From NCBI GenBank assembly GCA_002150815.3, contig NDFF03000391.1, positions 28,964-92,963 of the forward strand: a stretch of 64,000 nucleotides of DNA, in the 5' to 3' direction. The number at the start of each line of letters is the position of its first letter. The stretch's first letter is position 1. The notes under the pieces are model-generated. The model saw only the letters and a list, made by a program, of their open reading frames with translations. It ran no database searches and was not told the DNA's origin. Source of the stretch: Grammothele lineata (lineage: Eukaryota; Basidiomycota; Agaricomycetes; Polyporales; Polyporaceae). The position numbers and the translations under genes were made by a program. Positions 56,874-64,000 of the stretch are shown in pieces.

Positions 56874-58765
56874 CTATGACGGCCCTCCGACCCCAGGGAC
56901 GATCTGGTCGACCTTGTTCTCGATCTGGAGCAGCGCGCAGAACGCGGCCGTCTGCGGGTTCGGATAGTACGGCGCTGGTCCACAAACACCCGCCATTCAG
57001 TTCAGTTCAGTGTCTTCTTCCGGATTCGGCTCAAGGTGGATGAAACCACTCACGCTGGACGCGGGCTTGTGCGCCCTCGCTCCCGGGGCCAGGCGCGGTC
57101 TGTACGAACTGTTGAACGTCCTCGACTTTGAGGACGCCGTTCGGCTTTCCGGCGAGGACGTGTTCATGGACCCATGCAAGCTCGCGCACGACGGCTTCGC
57201 GCGCGGGGCCTTCGTCTGGGTAGGTGGACTGCGAACGCATGAGGGACATTTGCGGAGCGAAGGCACGAACGATCGCGAGCCACTCAGGATCGAAGGTTAG
57301 TGTTGGAGGGGTGTTCGACAACGCTGGGTCCACGTCCACGTCGATGACCTAGAGCAGATGAAAGGACGAAACGGTAATTCACGGAAGCTGGGGGGTCAGG
57401 AGAGCGTGGCGCACCTCGAGGAACTGCCTCTTCGGCAGACATTTGTCGAGCGCGAGGAAGTTGGTGACGGTGGGCGGCGGAGGTGGTGGTGGGGGCACCT
57501 CCACTTCATCCTCTTCGTCGTCGAGCGTGATCTCGTCCGGGTTTTGGCGCGTGGTGTTTGCGGCCTTTCCTCCTGGTGCTGGTACAAGCGCGTCCACTGG
57601 GGCTGCTCTTGCCGTCGACTCCTCTGCATCCGCTTCATCATCGATGTTGATCTCGTCCGGGTTCGTCTTCTCCGCGCTCCTCGCTTCCTCTCCCTGCTCC
57701 TGCGTCGGCCCTGCACCCGGCGCGTCATGGACGACAGTCGCCTCGAACCTACAATGCAGATGCGCCGAGAACCACCACTTGGGCCTGAGCGTGCGCAAGA
57801 TGCCCATCATGGGCGGAGAGCCGAGCGCGCCCTTGTTGATGTCGTCGCGGAAGTAGGGCTTGCGGCGGAGGAGGCCGCGCGTGTCACCGTGGTGCTCGAT
57901 TCCCTGAGGCCAGTCGTGCGAGAGGAAGATCGTTGGGGAAGAGAGCTGGGACACGTTGGACAGAGGTAAGAAAGTCGAGATATTGGATTGAGTGTATGAA
58001 ATGGAGACGCACGAGGGATAACCGGAGGATGTTGTACTGGCGGATGTGGTAGATGCTCCGCATGGAGCCGTGATTGTATGGGATGCGCTCCCAGTGTCCT
58101 GCACAAGATGGGTATATGCGCGCGAGCGGAAGTGACTGCATGTACGCACCTTGTCGGAAGTCCTGGGATTTGAAGATTCCGGACGCGCCTGCTATACGTA
58201 CGCCGTTGATTTGAACGCACCCCGCGTGACCCAGGAAATATATGTTTGGCGCAAGCCACCCGCCGTGATATCTGCGCGCGTTGGAACAGAAAACATGGGG
58301 GAAGATACGAGAGAAACTCACAGTTCCCAGAAGTAGTTGGACGCTTCGTGGTTGCCCCCAATGACAATCGTCAAAATCGGCGCGCTCGCCTCGCCCGTGT
58401 AATACCTGCCGTGCTCCCCATCAGCCTCCCGCAACTCATCCCAGCGCCGCCCACCCATCCGCCAAACAGATCCGCGCGCGCACGAAGAAGAGCATAGGCC
58501 CACCTACTTGGCGAACCCGCCGAGCTGCTTGTACTTGTCGGGCACGGCCATGCACTGGAGGTCGCGCAGGTTGCGGACGGCCTGGAAGTCGCCACAGATG
58601 AGGAGGAGGTCGACCGTGTAGCCGTTCTGCCGCTCGAGAGAGGCGATGTGGGCGTAGATGGCGTCAAGCTCGCCGTGGCAGCAGCCTTCGATGGCGATCT
58701 GGAGAACGGGAGAAAGGACGGTGAGGTTTGGGAATGAGGATGGCGATTGGGAGTCGCACCTTCAT
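56874..58765 (-). CDS. DBR1: RNA lariat debranching enzyme
   Basis: Hydrolyses the 2'-5' branch of excised intron lariats in the nucleus so they can be turned over. Eight exons: 58760-58765 (just ATG AAG), 58508-58698, 58322-58405, 58150-58271, 58013-58098, 57415-57945, 57054-57348 and 56874-56974; 1416 nt, 471 aa, all phases fit. Metallophosphoesterase motifs are in order: EGCCHGELD (residues 6-14, with the Cys typical of Dbr1), GDFQAVRN (38-45), GGNHE (82-86), SHDWP (172-176) and SAHLHCRF (His 225/227). A charged acidic linker with a Pro run (about 235-340) precedes the C-terminal domain ([18 protein letters not shown].. and [18 protein letters not shown]). Length is near that of yeast and human enzymes. 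Divergent with RPF2. Confidence 0.95.
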
Positions 58766-59015
58766 TCTGGATGATCGCTCCGTGTACGGTATACCTGCGC
58801 CGTTATATCTTATCCTTTTCAAGGCGATATTTCCGGGCGTATCGAGCGAGAGAGAGGAAAAGAGAGCGGCCTGTGTTCGACAAACCGACGCGAGCGCAGA
58901 AGACAAGCTGATCAGGCGCCCGCGTGCATTCAGCAGTGCGTCTTATGGGCGCTTCTTCACTTCACTTTGTCCTCCTCGCTCGAAATTTGTCCCGTCCTCA
59001 TCTGGCCCCTCTACC
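58766..59015. promoter_or_regulatory. shared intergenic region of DBR1 and RPF2
   Basis: 250 bp separate the two divergent start codons, so it must contain both promoters. No TATA or known motif was identified with confidence. Pairing of an RNA-processing and a ribosome-assembly gene suggests co-expression (inference). Confidence 0.6.
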
Positions 59016-60249
59016 ATGCTTCGGACAGTGTAAGCGAACACAGGAAGTTTAAGCGATAGCGTTCAGCTAATGTATGCGCCAGAAAACCAAAAAACGCCCG
59101 CTCTAAGCGGGCTCTGCAAGCTCGTGAGGCCAAGGAGGTCGAGGACCCTCGCACGGCCATCTTCGTCAAGGGCACACATGCAGGAGAGAAGGTGAACGCG
59201 GTAATGAAGGAACTTGTACGTCTCGCATCTCATCCGTTGTTCTTCGCTTCTGAGATAAGTTTCGTGCGCAGATGGCCTTGAAGCGGCCGCACGCGATCTC
59301 GTTCTCCAAGAAGAACGCCATCCGCCCATTCGAGGACGCCTCGTCGCTCGAGTTCTGGGCGCAGAAAAACGACGCAAGCGTGTTCGTAGTGGGGCAGAGT
59401 ACGAAGAAGAGGCCAAACGGGCTGACGTTTGTGCGGATGTTCGATTACCGGGTGCTGGACATGTGCGAGGTCGGGGTCGAGGGGTGGAAGAGTATGACTG
59501 AATTCAAGGTGCGTGTCTTGTTCATCTCCATCTCGCGTTGCAAGACACTATCAGGACCACATCGTTGATTGTATGTGCAGACACCAAAAGCGACGCCGGG
59601 GCATAAACCCCTACTGCACTTCGCATCTGAACTTTTCGACACGCACCCGCGCTTCGTCCAGCTCAAGTCGATGCTTATTGACTTTTTCAACGGCGAAGTC
59701 ATCGACTCGATACATCTCGCGGGCATCGAGCACGTCATTAGCATCTCACTGGGCCCTACCCCGCCCGCACTGAACGCCGCCACCGCGACGCTGCAAGCGT
59801 CGACGTCCACCGCCGCGCCCGCCGAGACGCTCTCCTCGCTCCCCAAAATCCACATCCGCTCGTACACGATCCGATTCCTCGCCTCGGGCACGCGCGTGCC
59901 CCGCGTGGAGCTGATGCCGATGGGACCGTTCCTCGACTTGACACTGCGGCGGCACACGGAGGCGGACCCGGAGATGCTGAAGCAAGCGATGAAGCGGCCG
60001 AAGTTGAAGAAGCAGGAGGTGGAGAAGGGGCTGGGGAAGAAGAAGAAGAACATGGAGGTGGATGAGATGGGCGATTTGCGCGGACGCATCCACGTCGGTC
60101 GGCAAGATCTGGGCAAGCTACAGACGCGGAAGATGAAGGGCTTGAAGGCGGGGCGGGACGAGATGGACGTCGACAGCGACGAGGATGGGTTCGGGAGCGA
60201 CGACGAGGGCGATGGTGGGCGGAGACGAAAGAAGGCGCGGTCAGTGTAG
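59016..60249 (+). CDS. RPF2: ribosome production factor 2, Brix domain
   Basis: Nucleolar assembly factor that, with Rrs1, brings the 5S RNP (5S rRNA, uL18, uL5) into pre-60S particles. Four exons: 59016-59029, 59083-59215, 59272-59508 and 59581-60249; introns of 53, 56 and 72 nt; 1053 nt, 350 aa. The N-terminus MLRTVKPKNARSKRALQARE is characteristic and fixes the start, although the first exon is only 14 nt. The Brix domain covers about residues 30-230 (KRPHAISFSKKNAIRPFEDA, FVVGQSTKKRPNGLTFVRMF, ELFDTHPRFVQLKSMLIDFF, HIRSYTIRFLASGTRVPRVE, ELMPMGPFLDLTLRR). A basic tail ends GGRRRKKARSV. Length matches yeast Rpf2 (344 aa). Confidence 0.95.
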
Positions 60250-60670
60250 TGCATGTAAGACTTGCGCGTTGTGTGTGGCCGCCGTCGGCATCGTCGAGGA
60301 CGGGCGGCTCCTCGACGGTGGCGGGGCGTCGGGGGATGTCGCCCGGCCGCTTACATAATTGATCACTTGACCGGGATCTGTTGCTGTGAGTGGGCGAAGA
60401 GATCCGACGTCGAGTCCGAACAGCTCTGCCCCGCTCTTCGCTCCCCCGCTCTCTGCGAAGGACGTCCTCTCACGCATCGTCGACCGCCTCCTGCTCGACG
60501 CCGCCGCCGTCGCGCCCGACACCGCCGACAGCAGGCCCGCGCTACACCGCCTAGTCTTCTGTCTCAGAGGGCTCCTCCCACGCTCTTTTCTTGTTTGCAC
60601 CCTCATCGCCCGCTATGAGTCCGTCTTGATCCTCTCCCGCCCCTGCCGTCTGCTCATCTATTTCGTGTAG
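60241..60670. other. region open on both strands, gene uncertain
   Basis: On the plus strand, 60420-60560 has strong coding-type codon use (PLSAKDVLSRIVDRLLLDAA), but no ATG or clear splice to the next gene. On the minus strand, an 89-codon frame (about 60507-60241, MRERTSFAESGGAKSGAELF) overlaps the last codons of RPF2. One could be a real small gene or 5' exon; I cannot choose. Confidence 0.3.
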
Positions 60671-60679
60671 GTCTCCCTA

Positions 60680-62753
60680 CCTTCAGCCTCCCTGGTGGGA
60701 CGGACACGTCCACCTCGCTCACGGACACTTCTACGTCCACTACCTCGTGCGCCCCTTTCTTTTTGTTCGCATTCGTGTCCCCGGCCAACCAGCCCCGCAT
60801 TCAGAACTACCGATGCGGCGACCTCAACCACGGCCTCCTCGGATACAACGACGACGACGCAGGCAACAACAACTACGACGTCGACGTCTACATCCCCCAC
60901 CGACACTTCGACTACTACGACCTCTAGTACCACGGACACAACATCGTCTACTACGGACACAACTAGTAGCTCGACTACGTCCACCACCAGTTCCACAACC
61001 TCCTCGTCCACGACCTCCACATCGGCCGTCAGCACCACCCTTCAGGTCACCACTACCGGTTCGAACGGCCAGCCAATTACTACCGTCATCGTCACGTCCT
61101 CTATCCCGGCCTCCTCCAGCACGTCCACCGGCACCGTCGGCAGCAGCAACGACACCTCCTCTTCCTCCAAAGGGTGAGTCGCTCTCTCCTCCATTCTCTG
61201 TTTCGCCATCTTCTCCCCGTCAAGCATCGTCCCTCCCCAACCCGATCCCCACGCACATTCCCGCGGCCCGATCACTGCTTTTTTCGTCGTTCACGTGCCC
61301 GAATCCACCGAGGAATGTTAAAACTGGCGACGCTGGGGAGAACGCCGAAAGCGGCGTTCTCCTGTCGTCCACTGCAACGCATATAGCAGCCGTTCCCCAG
61401 GCGTTGCCGGCTGTTGGTCTTGGTGGTTCGACCCATGCGGCGATGCTGTGGCCTTTGAGGCGTTTTATGAAGCGCAGTCATGCTCTTCACCGAATTTGAA
61501 GTCTCGTGTCGATCATTTTGACCATTTGTTCCATTCCGTATCTGACTATCTTCCATTCGCAGGTTCTTCAGCAACACCGGTGCTGTTGCCGGTGTGTTCA
61601 CCGTCGTTGGTCTTGCCGTGCTCATCATTGCCATCGCCATCATCACCAACACCATCCGCCGCCGTCGCGCCAAAAAGCTCGACCGCGAGATCGCCGAAGC
61701 TGCGGCGGAGGCTGCCCACGCTCCGGCATTCACCGATGACGACTATTATCCAGACGACCGTCTGCCTAAGGGCGGCCCAACCAACGACATGCGTTCGATG
61801 GCGACCGGTTACTCGGACACCACCCACGGTACGTTCGCCCAGCCACCCATGAGCCACTCGGGCGAGTCCTACGGCATGTCCGACATGTCTTCGTACGACT
61901 ACGCCAGCGCCGCCGGAGCTGGGGCCGGCGCGGCGGGCATCGGCGCGATGGGCCTCAACCGCGCGCGGAGCATGGGCCAGAACCAGACTCAGCCCTACAA
62001 CGCCTTCGCGTACCCGTCCATGCCGAACCCGTACGACGACCCGTCCAACGCTAACGGTCAGCCCGCCGCGCGCTACCGCGGCGGCGCGGGCGCCCCTGGG
62101 GCCGACATGGACCTCCTCGACGCTGCAGGCCTCGGCGCGGGCGGCGCGGCTGCCGGATACGCCGTCGCGCACCAGTACGGCAACAACGGCGCGAACCTCG
62201 GACGGAACCCCAGCCTCGGACCCTCTCAGGCGACGTCTCCCTCCGAGTACAGCTCGACGTACGTCTCGCACGGCCAGCAGGGCTACGGCGCGCCGCACCA
62301 GCAGCCCCAGCAGGAGTACAACCCGTACGGCGCCGCCGCCCCGGGATACAACCCCTACCAGGCCGGCCCCCCGCCCCCGCAGAGCTACCATACGCAGTCG
62401 CCGCCCCCGGCGTTCCACGACGAGTCGCCTCCACCCGCGGCGTCCCGCCCGACGTCGATGGCGGATCCGTATGGGGGGTACGTGGACGAGCCGGGCCCGC
62501 CTGCGACGGGAGACGTGAAGCACCCGCTCCCACCGCCGAGCGCGCCCTCGCCCCCGCCGGAGCGGTTGCTTGGAGGGAACTTCGCGTCGCCGCCGGCTAG
62601 CTCGGAGGGGCACGAGGACCACCAAGGGGGATACCAGGATGATGAGTACGAGCACGAGCCGAGGCGCGTGCTGAAGGTGCGTTTTGTTTTCCCCTTTTTC
62701 CCGGTATGAGCGACGCTAACGCGCGACGGGCTACGTAGGTCGCTAACGAGTGA
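60680..62753 (+). CDS. mucin-like single-pass membrane protein, 5' end unresolved
   Basis: Exons seen: about 60680-60746, 60805-61173, 61563-62676 and 62739-62753; introns of 58, 389 and 62 nt, phases fit. The outer part is a Ser/Thr-rich stalk, (T)n/STTS runs with QVTTTGSNGQPITTVIVTSS, probably heavily O-mannosylated. One membrane span follows (GVFTVVGLAVLIIAIAIITN) with RRRRAKK as stop-transfer, and then a long Gly/Pro/Tyr/Gln-rich cytoplasmic tail. The last exon adds only VANE (LKVANE end), an ending I recall from related proteins. The signal-peptide exon and start were not found. Architecture is like wall-stress sensors of the Wsc/Mid2 kind, but no WSC domain is seen. The 389-nt intron is unusually long. 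Confidence 0.75.
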
Positions 62754-64000
62754 AGCTCCCCCTCAAAGACATTTGACCGTGCGCCCCAGTGCGCGCCCCC
62801 CTTTGGATGATGCCACGGCCCGCGGCCGCACGCCGCCTTACGCTTCCCCCTAATGCCCCCACCTTCGGTTCCGTACCCCTTCGTGTAGCCTCGCCGCCGC
62901 GCCATCCATCCGTCCTGTCGTTGACACGGTACCCTCTTGTCTCATTGCCTTATTGTGTCTTTAGTTCCTATTTATGCCCCCGTTCCACTTACCGCTCGCT
63001 CGATGTGCCATGCGCCCCGAGTCCGACCCCTCGCGCTGTTTTCCGAGCGCGACTCGATTGCGAGTGGGCAAGAGTGGCGTTCAGTGCATGTCAGGTCGCG
63101 ACGCGCACGATGCGCGCGTGTGCGGCGGGCATCGCGGTGCTCCGCTCCCTTCTTCGCGGAGTGCCGTCTTCTATTCATACCGATACCTCCATTGCTCCTC
63201 CTTACGCCCATATCCCCACCTCCATACCCTCCGCATTACGCCCACGTCCCCGTACTCACCACGTACCCGTCCCCGTCCCATCTCACTGCTGCTCATGAGC
63301 GCGGCCCCGAGCGGGCCAGGACTCTTCACGCGTTCGCGCCTCTGCGGCCCCGTCTTGTGTTTTTCGTTCGACTCTCTGCTCCTTACTGTCTCTCGCTGTC
63401 TCTTGACTGTTGGTCTTAGAGCGGGACTCTGAGGTTTGGCTCGAGTACGGACTCTGCGCCCTGTACGTACGTACGGTAGCGTACGTGGGGCGTGCACACG
63501 TCCGTCGTGGTACTAATACGAACCGAACCCGCTATCGAAAGCTCGTGTCATCAGTGTGAGTGGACGCGGAGTCAAACACGAGCACTTGTACTAGTCTCGT
63601 GGACACGACGGAGGTGATTTCTCCGTTGTGTTTTCACTGAGGAACTTGCCCTTTAATTAACTCCAGAAGACTCTACCTACGTTACACCCAACTTAGGGAG
63701 GTCGTCGACGAACGAGCGAGACCGAGCGAAGCGAGGTCGAGCGAGTGAGGAGACGGCCGAATAGGTAAGAACCTGGGGGCAAACCCAGGCAGGTCCTTTC
63801 GGCTTTATACGCCTCATCAGACCTATTCAGACAGTGATACCAAATGATATCAGACTCAATCAGCTTATCTGAACGATAGAACTATCGGGCCGAACACGAC
63901 TTACGCTCGGCCCCTCTTTGCTGATTGGCTCGCTATTTCTGTAGCTGTTAGTAATACAACAGTAATGGTGAATGACACATGCCAAGACTGTGCTGACTGA
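62754..64000. other. 3' flank, no gene
   Basis: GC-rich 3' flank to about 63.4 kb, then AT-richer sequence with hairpins. No supportable gene. Confidence 0.45.
63690..63915. repeat. hairpin-rich repeat-like stretch
   Basis: An iterated GAGCGA/GCGAGGTCGAGCGA tract (about 63711-63750) is followed by a perfect 6-bp hairpin (CCTGGG 63772-63777 / CCCAGG 63784-63789) and a 7-bp hairpin (GGGCCGA 63887-63893 / TCGGCCC 63907-63913). Such features often mark ends of small transposons, but no terminal repeats or duplication could be shown. Confidence 0.35.

Noticed and set aside
1..64000. CRISPR arrays, bacterial operons, rRNA genes
   Set aside because: None seen; the gene structure is eukaryotic with spliceosomal introns throughout.

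Overview
The window looks like nuclear DNA of a basidiomycete fungus, most likely an Agaricomycete (polypore-like). Genes are broken by many short introns (about 50-100 nt, GT..AG, often with a CTGAC/CTAAC-like branch site). Coding exons are GC-rich with C/G at third positions. The families seen (F-box with IP.E.AE.IID start, BTB, multi-exon glycosyltransferase, single-pass membrane proteins with a Ser/Thr-rich stalk) are those of Agaricomycetes. No bacterial or organellar feature is seen. All exon models were built by hand from splice sites and reading-frame continuity; domain names come from recognised motifs, not searches.

Layout. 0-12 kb: two paralogous F-box genes (the second apparently spliced to a WD40 propeller), a short unknown gene, a BTB gene and another unknown gene, all on the minus strand. 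13.6-15.9 kb: an 11-exon UDP-glycosyltransferase (+). 15.95-27 kb and 29-33.7 kb: two diverged copies of one block holding three minus-strand genes, called here X (one-pass membrane protein), Y (multi-pass membrane protein) and Z (small unknown protein). A third copy of X alone lies at 35.9-38.9 kb. Only one complete X (36.6-38.4 kb) and one complete Y (16.6-18.4 kb) remain; the other copies are broken.

The most interesting object is a 7.56-kb DNA transposon (18548-26111) inserted just upstream of the intact Y gene. It has terminal inverted repeats, a perfect 11-bp target duplication and a matching empty site in the paralogous block. It carries a 12-exon, 970-codon gene that reads without a break and belongs to a family I recall as very multi-copy in Agaricomycetes. 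A second possible gene and a separate inverted-repeat element lie inside it.

34.4-35.9 kb: a frame-broken F-box gene (+). 41.5-44.1 kb: a C2H2 transcription factor (-) whose C-terminal half is open in two frames. 44.1-56.9 kb: a long GC-rich interval where I can support almost no genes. 56.9-60.2 kb: two housekeeping genes back to back, DBR1 (lariat debranching, -) and RPF2 (5S RNP/60S assembly, +), sharing a 250-bp intergenic promoter. 60.7-62.8 kb: a mucin-like one-pass membrane protein (+). The last 1.2 kb holds no gene, only short hairpins.
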